Below are positions 8,035 through 16,563 of a DNA stretch of 64,000 bases, in pieces. The notes under the pieces are model-generated. The model searched no databases. It had not been told where the DNA came from and saw only the letters and a program-made list of their open reading frames with translations. Within the stretch, counting starts at the first letter, position 1. Every line of letters starts with the position of its first letter. This DNA comes from Pseudomonas sp. HN11 (GTDB lineage: Bacteria > Pseudomonadota > Gammaproteobacteria > Pseudomonadales > Pseudomonadaceae), in NCBI RefSeq assembly GCF_021390155.1, contig NZ_CP089985.1:5535501-5599500 (forward strand), given 5' to 3'. The position numbers and the translations under genes are program-made.

Positions 8035-9936
8035 ATGAAAAGCCTGCGCTTCGCCTTGCCCCTGCTGCTTCTACCTGCCACTGACTTGCTCGCCGACACC
8101 TTCGAGCGCGACGACGCCCTGAAACTCCCCAACGTCGTCATCAGCGCCAACCGCCAGGTCCAGGCCCGCAACGACAGCAGCGCCGCCAACACCGTATTCA
8201 CCCGCGACGACATCGACCGCCTGCAACCCACCAGCGTGACCGACCTGCTCAGCCGCGTCCCAGGCGTACAAATTGCGCCGACTGGCGGCCGTGGCAGCCT
8301 GCCGGGGATTTATATCCGTGGTACCAAATCCGCGCAAAGCCTGGTGTTGGTGGACGGCCAGCGCATCGCCAACACCACCTCCGGCGACAGCGGCCTGCAA
8401 TACCTGAACGTCGATCAGATTGAACGGGTTGAAGTGCTGCGCGGCTCTCGCTCGGTGATTTATGGCAGCGATGCGGTAGGCGGGGTGATCCAGCTGTTTA
8501 CCCGGCGCAACGCCGAACATGGCCTGCAACCGCGCCTGAAGCTCGGCATTGGTAGCCACCAGACCTGGGAGCGCAGCTTCGGTCTGTCCGGCGGGGATGA
8601 ACACACGCGTTTCAACCTCGGCGCAAGCCTGGATGAGACCGCCGGCATTAACTCGACGCACACGTCATTCTCCAGCGATGGCGACCATGATGCCTACCGC
8701 AACCAGTCCGTCAGCCTGAACCTCAGCCACTCCTTCAGCGATGAGCTGGAAGCGGGTTTCAATCTGTTGGATAACCGTGGCAAGTCGGAGTACGACAACA
8801 GCTTCGGCCGCTACGACGTCGCCACCGGGCAAACGGTGGGGCAAAAGCCCTACACCGACTACACCGTGAGCAGCGCCAGCGGCTATGTCGATGCCAAGCT
8901 CAACGAGCGCTGGCAATCGCGCCTGGAACTGGGCCACAGTGAGAACCGCGATACCAAGCGCGACACCCTCAGCGATGACTTCAGCGTGTTCAATACCTAC
9001 CGCGACTCGGTCAACTGGCAGAACGATCTGACACTGAATGACCAGAACAGCCTGATACTCGGCGGCGACTGGTACGAAGACCGCTTCCACGGCAGCACTA
9101 CGTTCACAGAAAACAGCCGCTGGAACCGCGCCGCCTTTGTGCAGCATCGCTTTCAAGGCCAGTGGTTTTCTACCGAGCTGGGCCTGCGGCGTGACCAGAA
9201 CCAGCAGTTTGGCGGACAGAACAGCTGGAGCGGCACCCTGACCTTGCCGGTCAACCCGGACAACGACGTGTTGTTGAGTTACAGCGAGGGTTTCCGCGCC
9301 CCGACCTTCAACGACCTGTATTACCCGGATACGAAGTACAGCAACCCCAACCTGCAACCCGAAACCTCGAAGAACTACGAACTGCAATGGCGCAGCCAAC
9401 TGAGCGACAGCACGCGCCTGGAAGCTTCGCTGTACCGTACCGACTTGAGCGATGCGATTATTCTCGACCGCTCCGGCAAGCCGCAGAACGTGGCGTCGGC
9501 ACGCATCAACGGCTTTGAAGCCGCACTCAAGCAGGAACTGTTTGGCTGGCAAGGCAATCTGGGGCTGTCAGTCATCGACCCGCGCGACCGTGACAGCGGC
9601 CACACGTTGGCCCGACGGGCGCGGCGTACGTTGAGCCTGGATCTGGATCGGCAGTTCGACAAGCTGGGCGTAGGGGCCAGTTGGCAGGCCATCAGCAGCA
9701 GTTATGACGATGAAGACAACACCCACCGCCTGGGCGGCTATGCCTTGCTTGGGTTACGCAGCAGTTGGGCGTTGAGTCGGGAAGTGGCATTGTCGTTGAA
9801 GGTCGATAACGTGTTGGACAAGTCCTATGCGCGGGCGCGTTACAGCTATAACGACCCGAACTTCCTGAACAATCAGGATTACCGTGAAGAAGGGCGAGTG
9901 TGGATGATTGGAGTGACTTGGGCACCGGAAATTTGA
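8035..9936 (+). CDS. btuB: TonB-dependent vitamin B12 receptor (BtuB-like)
   Basis: 633 residues from the ATG at 8035, chosen because it opens directly into a signal peptide (SLRFALPLLLLPATDLLA) and clears the hairpin at 7996-8021; a frame extension to 8020 would start inside that hairpin. After the signal comes a TonB-box-like segment (LPNVVISANRQ), a plug domain (VTDLLSRVPGVQIAPTGG, IERVEVLRGSRSVIYGSDAVGG) and a 22-strand-type barrel with a TonB-receptor C-terminal end. It imports cobalamin across the outer membrane. The convergent btuF-like gene 35 bases downstream supports B12 as substrate. No cobalamin riboswitch fits in the 45-base upstream gap. Confidence 0.88.
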   Translation: MKSLRFALPLLLLPATDLLADTFERDDALKLPNVVISANRQVQARNDSSAANTVFTRDDIDRLQPTSVTDLLSRVPGVQIAPTGGRGSLPGIYIRGTKSAQSLVLVDGQRIANTTSGDSGLQYLNVDQIERVEVLRGSRSVIYGSDAVGGVIQLFTRRNAEHGLQPRLKLGIGSHQTWERSFGLSGGDEHTRFNLGASLDETAGINSTHTSFSSDGDHDAYRNQSVSLNLSHSFSDELEAGFNLLDNRGKSEYDNSFGRYDVATGQTVGQKPYTDYTVSSASGYVDAKLNERWQSRLELGHSENRDTKRDTLSDDFSVFNTYRDSVNWQNDLTLNDQNSLILGGDWYEDRFHGSTTFTENSRWNRAAFVQHRFQGQWFSTELGLRRDQNQQFGGQNSWSGTLTLPVNPDNDVLLSYSEGFRAPTFNDLYYPDTKYSNPNLQPETSKNYELQWRSQLSDSTRLEASLYRTDLSDAIILDRSGKPQNVASARINGFEAALKQELFGWQGNLGLSVIDPRDRDSGHTLARRARRTLSLDLDRQFDKLGVGASWQAISSSYDDEDNTHRLGGYALLGLRSSWALSREVALSLKVDNVLDKSYARARYSYNDPNFLNNQDYREEGRVWMIGVTWAPEI

Positions 9937-9971
9937 TCGTTGCCTGTACGGGCTTGCTCGCGAAAGCGGTA

Positions 9972-10757
9972 TCACTTGTTGGGTGCAATCACCTGACACA
10001 ACCGCGCCACCGCTTCCAGCATCTGCCCGCTGGGCCGCTCCAGGCCTTTATCTGGCACCAGCCGCACCCGTCCGGCCATCGCCGGCCAGACCTTCCACGC
10101 ATCCTTCTGAGCCTGGTCGCCCACCAAGATCATCTCGGGGTCACGCTGCAACACCGACTCAATGCTCACCTGCGGCGCCGGCAGCTTGAGGTCATCAAAC
10201 ACATTACGCGCACCGCACACACTCAGCGCATCGCTGATGATCTGCCCGCCACCCACGGTATACAGCGGCTGGTTCCACACTTGGTAAAACACGCCCAATG
10301 GTTCGGCGCGCTGATAGCGCTGGCGTAGCCCGGCCAGGCGTTGGCGTAATTGCGCGGCCAATTGACGACCGGCCTCAGGACGACCCAATTGCTCGGCGAT
10401 GGCCTGAACCTGGGTGGTAAGCTGTTCAAGATTATGGGGTTCAGCGACGTAGACCGGAATGTTCAGCCGCTGCAACTGCTCACGCTGGGCCGGGCCCACG
10501 CTGCCGGGCCACAGCAGGATCAAATCGGGTTTGAGGCTGAGCAGCCGTTCCATGTCCAATTGGCCGTAATGCCCCACTGACGGCACGTGTTCCAAGGCGG
10601 CCGGGCGATCACCGCCGTCGAGTACGCCCACCAGCACATCGGCTGCGCCCAGTTCGACCATGATTTCAGAGAGGGACGGCGCTAGGCTCACAACACGCTC
10701 GGCCGCCAGCGCTTGGGCACTGAATACCAGCAACACGGCCAGCCAGTGACGAATCAT
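9972..10757 (-). CDS. btuF: Periplasmic cobalamin-binding protein (BtuF-like)
   Basis: 261 residues. The start is the ATG at 10757, which overlaps the stop of the upstream gene (ATGA) and opens a signal peptide ([18 protein letters not shown]). The mature protein begins RVVSLAPSLSEIMVELGA, with later SVGHYGQLDMERLLSLKPDLIL, the signature of helical-backbone type III periplasmic binding proteins for cobalamin and iron chelates. It delivers B12 to an inner-membrane ABC importer not present here. It is convergent with btuB and is the last gene of a run ribA - membrane protein - btuF on the minus strand, coupled by stop/start overlaps. Confidence 0.87.
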   Translation of the reverse strand: MIRHWLAVLLVFSAQALAAERVVSLAPSLSEIMVELGAADVLVGVLDGGDRPAALEHVPSVGHYGQLDMERLLSLKPDLILLWPGSVGPAQREQLQRLNIPVYVAEPHNLEQLTTQVQAIAEQLGRPEAGRQLAAQLRQRLAGLRQRYQRAEPLGVFYQVWNQPLYTVGGGQIISDALSVCGARNVFDDLKLPAPQVSIESVLQRDPEMILVGDQAQKDAWKVWPAMAGRVRLVPDKGLERPSGQMLEAVARLCQVIAPNK

Positions 10758-11173
10758 CCCAGTTGACGGGGAATGCGGTAGAGGTAGAACAGCACCACGG
10801 TCGACAGCGCCAACAGGAACAGCGGCACCGCCTCCAAACCGACGAATACCGACAACGCCCCGATCCATGCCGGTACGGCGGCCACCAGCAACGCCGTGCG
10901 ACGACGCGCCGCCAGGGTGATCCAGGCAGCCGGCTCTTCGGCGGTATCGAGGGCTTTGGAAGTGGCAATCAACGCGTGTTTATAGCCGTTGAAGTAACGC
11001 AGGCTGAGAAACATCGAGGCCACGCCGGCAATGAAGAATGGCATGGCCAGCACTGGCAGCAGCGATTCGGCTTGGCCGAACACCAGGTTGATCACGAACA
11101 GAGGGAGCAGCGCCAGGGCCAGGTACTGCCACCAGTTGAAGGACAGTCGCCGTTTCACCTGGCCACGGGTCAC
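10754..11173 (-). CDS. Four-helix membrane protein of unknown function between ribA and btuF
   Basis: 139 residues with four hydrophobic segments at about 14-33, 37-57, 91-110 and 112-133, and a positive N-terminus ([11 protein letters not shown]). The start is GTG at 11173, overlapping the ribA stop (GTGA); the stop overlaps the btuF start in turn. A conserved pseudomonad gene occupies this position between ribA and the B12-binding protein (compare P. aeruginosa PA4046). Automatic labels such as MFS transporter are unlikely given four helices. Position between riboflavin and cobalamin genes may reflect co-transcription only. Function unknown. Confidence 0.72.
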   Translation of the reverse strand: MTRGQVKRRLSFNWWQYLALALLPLFVINLVFGQAESLLPVLAMPFFIAGVASMFLSLRYFNGYKHALIATSKALDTAEEPAAWITLAARRRTALLVAAVPAWIGALSVFVGLEAVPLFLLALSTVVLFYLYRIPRQLG

Positions 11174-11787
11174 GCGCGGTCGACCTCGCCCTGATGCTCG
11201 TTGCCCATCATGTGGTCGAGCTTGCTGGCCTTGGTCGCCAGGTAAAGCTTGTTGTGCGGGTTGTGCCCGGTGTGCAGCGGCACGCGCTCGGCCACGGTGA
11301 TGCCCATGTCGGTCAAGGCTTTGACCTTGCGCGGATTGTTGGTCATCAGGCGCAGGGATTTGACGCCCAGGTGCTCCAGCATGGGCAGGCAGATCGCATA
11401 GTCACGCTGGTCGGCGGCAAAGCCCAGGCGCTCGTTGGCCTCGACGGTATCGGCGCCGCCATCTTGCAGCTCGTAGGCGCGGATCTTGTTCATCAGGCCA
11501 ATGCCACGGCCTTCCTGACGCAGGTACAGCAACACGCCACGGCCTTCACGGGCGATGGCCCGCATCGCGGCTTCCAGTTGCGAACCGCAGTCGCAACGCT
11601 GGCTGAACAACGCGTCGCCGGTCAGGCATTCGGAATGCACGCGACCCAGCACCGGCACGCCATCAGCGATGTCGCCCAGGCTCAGTACAACGTGCTCGCG
11701 CCCGGTGGCTTCTTCGAGAAAGCCGTTCATGGTGAACGTGGCAAAAGGGGTAGGCAGCTTGGAAGCGGCGACGAAAACGACGGGCAC
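11170..11787 (-). CDS. ribA: GTP cyclohydrolase II
   Basis: 205 residues, full length for a stand-alone RibA. Converts GTP to 2,5-diamino-6-ribosylamino-4-pyrimidinone 5'-phosphate, formate and diphosphate, the first committed step of riboflavin synthesis. Zinc ligands Cys54, Cys65 and Cys67 are intact ([16 protein letters not shown]), and the active-site region [15 protein letters not shown] is present. This is the only complete RibA domain in the window; the ribBA gene 3 kb away has lost these Cys. It begins the tight minus-strand run ribA - membrane protein - btuF. The 129 bases upstream carry no obvious FMN riboswitch. Confidence 0.96.
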   Translation of the reverse strand: MPVVFVAASKLPTPFATFTMNGFLEEATGREHVVLSLGDIADGVPVLGRVHSECLTGDALFSQRCDCGSQLEAAMRAIAREGRGVLLYLRQEGRGIGLMNKIRAYELQDGGADTVEANERLGFAADQRDYAICLPMLEHLGVKSLRLMTNNPRKVKALTDMGITVAERVPLHTGHNPHNKLYLATKASKLDHMMGNEHQGEVDRA

Positions 11788-11916
11788 CGTGTGCTCCTGA
11801 TTTCAGTTTTTACGATGGCGGCCATTGTAACAGCAGGTTCCTACAGACGCTTAAGCTGAATTATCGCTGATAAAGATCAATAGGTTCGATTGGCCTTCGC
11901 CCTGGTTCTATGCAGG

Positions 11917-12642
11917 TCAGAAGGGATAGGGCTGCTTCCAGCGGTCGAAAACTGCCTTTAACTCGCCGCTTTTCACCAGGGCCGCCATACGCTGGTCGAA
12001 TACAGCCATCAAGGCCCTGCCCCGTTCGTTATCGGCAAACCCAACGTACAGCGCAAGTTCGGCGATGTGGGTCAGTGTGAACTTCGACGGGTCATCCGCC
12101 TGATTTAGCACGTACTTGGCCTCGGTCAACGCATCGATGTAAAAGTCGGCCCGCGCATGTTCCAGCATCGGTAAAATACCGTCGCGGCGCTCGATCTGAT
12201 TGAAGCGGTGCACGTTGGGCAAGTACTCCTCGTACTTGTAGCCGCGCACCCAGGCCAGGCGGTAATTGCCCAGCGTGGCCACCGTCGGCGCCGGCGTATT
12301 GGCCAGACCGAGGGCATAGATGTGGTCGGAGTCAAAATTCCAGTGGGGGTACAGCACGCCCTGGGCTTCATCGCGATAGGAACCCACCCAGCCATCCACT
12401 TCACCGCGCTGGGCCAGGCCGACCGAGCGGGTATAGGGCACCGAGCGCGTCTGCAGCGTGATCCCGGCGGGTTCGAACACCTGGCGCAGCACGTCCCAGG
12501 CCAGGCCGCTGCCGTCTTTGTTGGTGTAGTCGTTCCACTCTTCACTGGCCAGCACGATCTTGCCAAGAACGGGAGGACTCTCGGCCTGTACCAGCGCCGC
12601 GACGCTACACAGCACGATCAGCAGCCAGCGGCGCACATCCAT
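11917..12642 (-). CDS. Periplasmic substrate-binding-like protein (SBP_bac_3 family)
   Basis: 241 residues with a signal peptide (RRWLLIVLCSVAALVQA). The mature part follows the SBP_bac_3 / PAAT-type fold: ASEEWNDYTNKDGSGLAWDVL at the start, RSVPYTRSVGLAQRGEVDGW in the first lobe, a MLEHARADFYIDA block, and a VKSGELKAVFDRWKQ C-terminus. It carries no lipobox and has no permease or ATPase beside it, so it may be an orphan sensor or scavenger rather than part of an importer. It lies 55 bases after thiL on the same strand, where other pseudomonads have pgpA. Ligand unknown. Confidence 0.78.
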   Translation of the reverse strand: MDVRRWLLIVLCSVAALVQAESPPVLGKIVLASEEWNDYTNKDGSGLAWDVLRQVFEPAGITLQTRSVPYTRSVGLAQRGEVDGWVGSYRDEAQGVLYPHWNFDSDHIYALGLANTPAPTVATLGNYRLAWVRGYKYEEYLPNVHRFNQIERRDGILPMLEHARADFYIDALTEAKYVLNQADDPSKFTLTHIAELALYVGFADNERGRALMAVFDQRMAALVKSGELKAVFDRWKQPYPF

Positions 12643-12697
12643 GGTGACGGCCTCCCATGCGGTGATAATCGTCTAAAGGGTAGCGCAGCTCGCCGGG

Positions 12698-13663
12698 TCA
12701 GGGCGTCGCGCTGAAATGTTGATAGCCATGAATGGCCGGAGTGATGTCATGCCCGCTGGCGTCAAGCAGGGTCACACCCCGCCCGGCCTCGACCCGGCCG
12801 ATCACATGGATCGGCCATCCACACGCCAGCAAAGGTGCCAACTCGGCCGCTGGCAGCGTGAATGCCAGCACGTAGTCATCGCCTCCGCTGAGCGCGGCCA
12901 CCCGGGCCTCATCATCACCGACAAACGCCAGTAAGGCTGCAGACATTGGCAGTTTCTGGCACTCGACCAACAGGCTGACAGCCGATGCCCTGGCGATATG
13001 CCCGCAATCGGCCAACAGCCCGTCAGATATATCCATGGCCGATGTAGCTTTGCCACGCAGTGCCAGGCCTAACGCCAGCTGCGGTTGCGGTGACCAATAA
13101 TGGGCCAGCAGCGGGTCAGCGATAGCCGCGTCGGCGCTGCGTTGGCCCAATACCAACGGCAGCGCGCCGGCAGCATTGCCCAGCTCGCCGCCAACACACA
13201 GCAGGTCACCCGGCTGCGCACCGCTGCGGGTCAAGGCTTGCCCGGCGGGCACACGACCAAACACGGTCAGGGTCAGGGTCAACGGTCCACGGGTGGTATC
13301 CCCGCCCACCAGGCCCACGCCACAGTTCTGCGCCATAAGGTTCAAACCCTGGGCATAGCGCTGCAGCCAATCGGCATCGACCGTCGGTGTGGTCAGGGCA
13401 AGGGTAAAGGCGAGGGGGTTGGCGCCCATGGCGGCCAAGTCGCTTACCGCCACGGCCAACGAGCGCTGACCGAGCAGGAACGGGTCACAGGGGTCGGCAA
13501 AATGCACCCCGGCCACCAGCGTATCGGTGGAGATCGCCAGCTGCTCCCCGGCAGGGAGCGCCAGCAGGGCACAGTCGTCACCGATCCCCAGGGCAATGCC
13601 TTCGCCGCCTTGCGCACAGGGCGCGGCGGCGAAGTAGTTGCGGATCAGCTCAAACTCACCCAT
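12698..13663 (-). CDS. thiL: Thiamine-monophosphate kinase
   Basis: 321 residues. Phosphorylates thiamine monophosphate to thiamine diphosphate with ATP, the last step of cofactor synthesis. The N-terminal FELIRNYF, the metal-binding GIGDDCALL near residue 26, STDTLVAGVHF and VSDLAAMGANPLAFTLAL are standard, and the C-terminal half carries MDISDGLLADCGHIA and SGGDDYVLAF. It is the last riboflavin-operon gene, 17 bases after nusB. The usual downstream partner pgpA is not found next to it here. Confidence 0.96.
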   Translation of the reverse strand: MGEFELIRNYFAAAPCAQGGEGIALGIGDDCALLALPAGEQLAISTDTLVAGVHFADPCDPFLLGQRSLAVAVSDLAAMGANPLAFTLALTTPTVDADWLQRYAQGLNLMAQNCGVGLVGGDTTRGPLTLTLTVFGRVPAGQALTRSGAQPGDLLCVGGELGNAAGALPLVLGQRSADAAIADPLLAHYWSPQPQLALGLALRGKATSAMDISDGLLADCGHIARASAVSLLVECQKLPMSAALLAFVGDDEARVAALSGGDDYVLAFTLPAAELAPLLACGWPIHVIGRVEAGRGVTLLDASGHDITPAIHGYQHFSATP

Positions 13664-13680
13664 CAGGACTCAAGCGCGAA

Positions 13681-14181
13681 TTAGCGCTTGTACGCCTTCA
13701 CTTCGGCTTCACGCAGGCGTGGAGCCAGCTTGTCGAGCACGCCGTTGACGAACTTGTGGCCGTCGGTCGAACCGTAGACTTTCGCCAGTTCGATGCCTTC
13801 GTTGATCACCACGCGGTACGGCACGTCGACGCGATACAGCAGCTCCCAGGCAGACAGGCGCATCACGCACAGTTCAACCGGGTCCAGCTCTTCGATGGTC
13901 AGGTCCAGGCAGGGTGCCAGGGCCGTGTCGATCTCGCTCAGGTGCGCATGCACACCGTGCAGGATGTCGTGGAAGTACGGCAGGTCGGCGAAGGTGAAAT
14001 CGTTGTCGACGCGAAACTGGGCTTCGATCTCGGTCAAGGAAGCGCCCGCCAGGTGACGCTGATACAGCGCCTGGGTTGCCAGTTGACGAGCAGCGCGACG
14101 CTTCTCGTTCTTGGACGGCTTGCCGGCATCGGCAGGACGTGGCTCGCGCGGGTTGAAGTTGTCGCTCTCGTCGGAAATCAC
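13681..14181 (-). CDS. nusB: Transcription antitermination factor NusB
   Basis: 166 residues, a small all-helical RNA-binding protein that joins NusE (S10) on boxA RNA to support antitermination of rRNA operons. Conserved blocks are [45 protein letters not shown] and [32 protein letters not shown]. The start overlaps the ribH stop by 4 bases, and thiL follows after 17 bases, so the three are co-translated from one transcript. A charged N-terminal extension of about 20 residues precedes the core. Confidence 0.96.
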   Translation of the reverse strand: MISDESDNFNPREPRPADAGKPSKNEKRRAARQLATQALYQRHLAGASLTEIEAQFRVDNDFTFADLPYFHDILHGVHAHLSEIDTALAPCLDLTIEELDPVELCVMRLSAWELLYRVDVPYRVVINEGIELAKVYGSTDGHKFVNGVLDKLAPRLREAEVKAYKR

Positions 14182-14654
14182 TTGGCCTCCAACTGCGACA
14201 GCAGGCTGACCATTTCCAGGGCGGACAAGGCAGCTTCAGCGCCTTTGTTACCGGCCTTGGTGCCGGAACGCTCGATGGCTTGTTCGATGGAATCCACGGT
14301 CAGCACGCCGAACGCAACCGGCACGCCGAACTCCATGGACACCTGGGCCAGGCCCTTGGTGCATTCACCGGCCACGTATTCGAAGTGCGGAGTACCGCCA
14401 CGAATGACCGCGCCCAGGGCGATGATCGCCGCGTACTCACCCTGCTGGGCAACTTTTTGCGCAACCAGTGGAATTTCGAAGGCGCCAGGCGCGCGGATGA
14501 TAGTGATGTCGCTCTCGCTCACACCGTGGCGAACCAAGGCGTCCACGGCACCGCCTACCAGGCTTTCAACCACGAAGCTGTTGAAGCGGCCAACTACCAG
14601 GGCGTAGCGGCCTTTGGGTGCGATGAAGGTACCTTCGATGGTCTTCAGGGTCAT
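14178..14654 (-). CDS. ribH: 6,7-dimethyl-8-ribityllumazine synthase
   Basis: 158 residues. Condenses 5-amino-6-ribitylaminouracil with 3,4-dihydroxy-2-butanone 4-phosphate to lumazine, forming icosahedral or decameric shells in this family. Landmarks: [21 protein letters not shown] at the substrate site, the RAPGAFEIP loop, [19 protein letters not shown] with the catalytic His, and [10 protein letters not shown]. Both substrates come from the neighbours ribD (plus ribA) and ribBA. A hairpin lies in the 91-base gap ahead of this gene. Confidence 0.97.
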   Translation of the reverse strand: MTLKTIEGTFIAPKGRYALVVGRFNSFVVESLVGGAVDALVRHGVSESDITIIRAPGAFEIPLVAQKVAQQGEYAAIIALGAVIRGGTPHFEYVAGECTKGLAQVSMEFGVPVAFGVLTVDSIEQAIERSGTKAGNKGAEAALSALEMVSLLSQLEAK

Positions 14655-14676
14655 TCGACAAATCTCTTAAAGAGCC

Positions 14677-14699
14677 GGGACGCGTGTATGACGCGTCCC
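14677..14699. promoter_or_regulatory. Perfect inverted repeat in the ribBA-ribH gap
   Basis: GGGACGCGT (14677-14685) pairs with ACGCGTCCC (14691-14699) around a 5-base loop. A second palindrome, CTCTTAAAGAG, lies at 14664-14674. The first stem lacks a following T run, so it is more likely an mRNA stability or processing element than a terminator. Confidence 0.45.
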
Positions 14700-14745
14700 T
14701 TAGTGATATTTGAACCGCGAAAAAAGAGGCGAAAATCGCCAGCCT

Positions 14746-15837
14746 TTATTCGGAGGGCACGTATTCTACTACTTCCAAGTCGAAACCGGATATCGCATTA
14801 AATTTCATTGGCGCACTCATCAAGCGCATTTTACGCACGCCCAAGTCACGCAGGATCTGCGAACCGGCGCCGACGATGCTGTAGGTGGTCGGTTTTTTCA
14901 CCGGAGCGTGGTCCGCCGTTTCACGGATATGCGCCAACAACACATCGCCATCCAGCGGGTGACCGAGCAACAGCACCACACCACTGCCAGCCTCGGAGAC
15001 CGCAGCCATGGCGGCGCGCAGGCTCCAGCGCCCCGGTTGCTTGACCATCAGCAGGTCGCGCAACGGGTCCATGTTGTGCACGCGCACAAGGGTCGGTTCT
15101 TCGGCGCAAATGGTGCCCAGGGTCAGGGCCATGTGCACGTCGCCTTCCACTGAATCACGGTAGGTCACCAAATTGAATTGGCCCAGTTCGCTGTCCAGTG
15201 GCTGCTCGGCAATCCGCTGAACGGTACGTTCATGGATCATGCGGTAGTGGATCAGGTCGGCAATGGTGCCCACCTTGATGTTGTGTTCGGCGGCAAAGGC
15301 TTCGAGTTCGGCTCGACGGGCCATGGTGCCGTCGTCGTTCATCACTTCGCAGATCACGCCGCTTGGCTCGAAACCGGCCATGCGCGCGAGGTCGCAGGCA
15401 GCTTCGGTGTGGCCGGCACGAGCCAGGGTGCCACCCGGCTGGGCCATCAGCGGAAAGATGTGACCGGGGCTGACGATATCTTCGGCCTTGGCATCTTTCG
15501 CGGCGGCGGCCTGCACGGTGCGTGCGCGGTCGGCAGCGGAGATGCCGGTGGTGACACCGGTGGTGGCTTCAATCGATACGGTGAACTTGGTGCCAAAACC
15601 CGAGCCATTGCGCGGCGCCATCAACGGCAGCTTGAGCAACTCGCAGCGCTCACGGCTCATGGGCATGCAGATCAGCCCGCGGGCGTGCTTGGCCATGAAG
15701 TTAATGTGCTCAGCCTGGCAGGCCTCGGCGGCCATGATGATGTCGCCTTCGTTCTCGCGGTCTTCGTCATCCATCAGGATGACCATCTTGCCTTGGCGGA
15801 TGTCTTCAACCAGTTCTTCGATGCTATTGAGCGCCAC
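14746..15837 (-). CDS. ribBA: 3,4-dihydroxy-2-butanone 4-phosphate synthase with degenerate GTP cyclohydrolase II-like C-terminus
   Basis: 363 residues. The N-terminal RibB domain (about 1-200) is complete: MDDEDRENEGDIIMAAE, the HARGLICMPMS loop, GTKFTVSIEA, SPGHIFPLMA and the RAGHTEAACDLARMAG active-site stretch. It converts ribulose 5-phosphate to dihydroxybutanone phosphate for ribH. The C-terminal part aligns with RibA in layout (TLVRVHNMDPLRDLL) but lacks all three zinc Cys (ECLTGD and RCDCG are gone), so cyclohydrolase II activity is very unlikely. The functional RibA is encoded at 11170-11787. It lies between ribE (15 bases upstream) and ribH. Confidence 0.95.
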   Translation of the reverse strand: MALNSIEELVEDIRQGKMVILMDDEDRENEGDIIMAAEACQAEHINFMAKHARGLICMPMSRERCELLKLPLMAPRNGSGFGTKFTVSIEATTGVTTGISAADRARTVQAAAAKDAKAEDIVSPGHIFPLMAQPGGTLARAGHTEAACDLARMAGFEPSGVICEVMNDDGTMARRAELEAFAAEHNIKVGTIADLIHYRMIHERTVQRIAEQPLDSELGQFNLVTYRDSVEGDVHMALTLGTICAEEPTLVRVHNMDPLRDLLMVKQPGRWSLRAAMAAVSEAGSGVVLLLGHPLDGDVLLAHIRETADHAPVKKPTTYSIVGAGSQILRDLGVRKMRLMSAPMKFNAISGFDLEVVEYVPSE

Positions 15838-15852
15838 GCGGCACCCCCTTGG

Positions 15853-16515
15853 TCAGGATTTCAGGTAGCCGTTAGCGGCCAGAAAACTTTCGGTGATGTT
15901 CCCGGACGTTGGCTCTGCGGCCTTATCGCCCAGCAACAGGCGCTCCAGGTAACGGGCAAGCAAGTCCACTTCCAGATTCACCCGACGACCTGGCTGGTAC
16001 GACGCCATGATGGTTTCGCTGAGGGTGTGGGGAATGATGGTCAGTTCGAATTCGGCGCCGTTCACAGCGTTCACGGTCAGGCTGGTGCCGTCGACGGTGA
16101 TCGAGCCTTTGTGGGCGATGTACTTGGCCAGCTCTTTGGGTGCGCGGATGCGGAATTCCACGGCACGCGCGTTTTCGCTGCGCGATACCACTTCGCCGAC
16201 GCCGTCGACGTGGCCGCTGACCAGGTGACCGCCGAGGCGGGTGGTCGGGGTCAGGGCTTTTTCCAGGTTGACCGGGCTGCCGGCCTTGAGATCGTTCATC
16301 GCGGTGCAGTCCAGGGTTTCCCGGCTGACATCGGCGGCGAAGCCATTGCCCGGCAGCTCGATGACGGTGAGGCATACGCCGCTCACAGCGATGCTGTCGC
16401 CCAGTTTGACGTCGCCCAGGTCGAGCTTGCCGGTTTCAACCAGCAGGCGTACGTCGCCGCCTTTTGGCGTCATGGCGCGAATGCTGCCGATGGATTCGAT
16501 AATACCGGTGAACAT
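15853..16515 (-). CDS. ribE: Riboflavin synthase alpha chain
   Basis: 220 residues from the ATG at 16515, which follows an AGGAGA site and gives the invariant MFTGIIE start; a longer frame to 16545 lacks both. Dismutates two lumazines to riboflavin and the pyrimidine substrate of ribH. The two lumazine-binding repeats are visible: first with GDSIAVSGVCLTV, second with GSITVDGTSLTVN, each with the paired HLVSGHVDGVG and IPHTLSETI-type elements. It is flanked by ribD (48 bases upstream) and ribBA (15 bases downstream) on the same transcript. Confidence 0.96.
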   Translation of the reverse strand: MFTGIIESIGSIRAMTPKGGDVRLLVETGKLDLGDVKLGDSIAVSGVCLTVIELPGNGFAADVSRETLDCTAMNDLKAGSPVNLEKALTPTTRLGGHLVSGHVDGVGEVVSRSENARAVEFRIRAPKELAKYIAHKGSITVDGTSLTVNAVNGAEFELTIIPHTLSETIMASYQPGRRVNLEVDLLARYLERLLLGDKAAEPTSGNITESFLAANGYLKS

Positions 16516-16563
16516 GGCCTTCTCCTGGAAAACGGTACGGGACACTTGAGCGTCCGGTCAGAA

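Noticed and set aside
9951..9975. Single GGGCTTGCTCGCGAAAGCG unit after btuB as a full REP element
   Set aside because: Only half of a unit is present and no inverted partner is close, so it is not listed as a repeat feature.
11788..11916. FMN riboswitch ahead of ribA
   Set aside because: The 129-base gap lacks the conserved FMN element blocks (such as AGGGTGAA-type stretches) on either strand as far as can be read.
16516..16545. Ten-codon upstream extension of ribE
   Set aside because: No ribosome binding site, and the family start MFTGIIE with AGGAGA lies at 16515.
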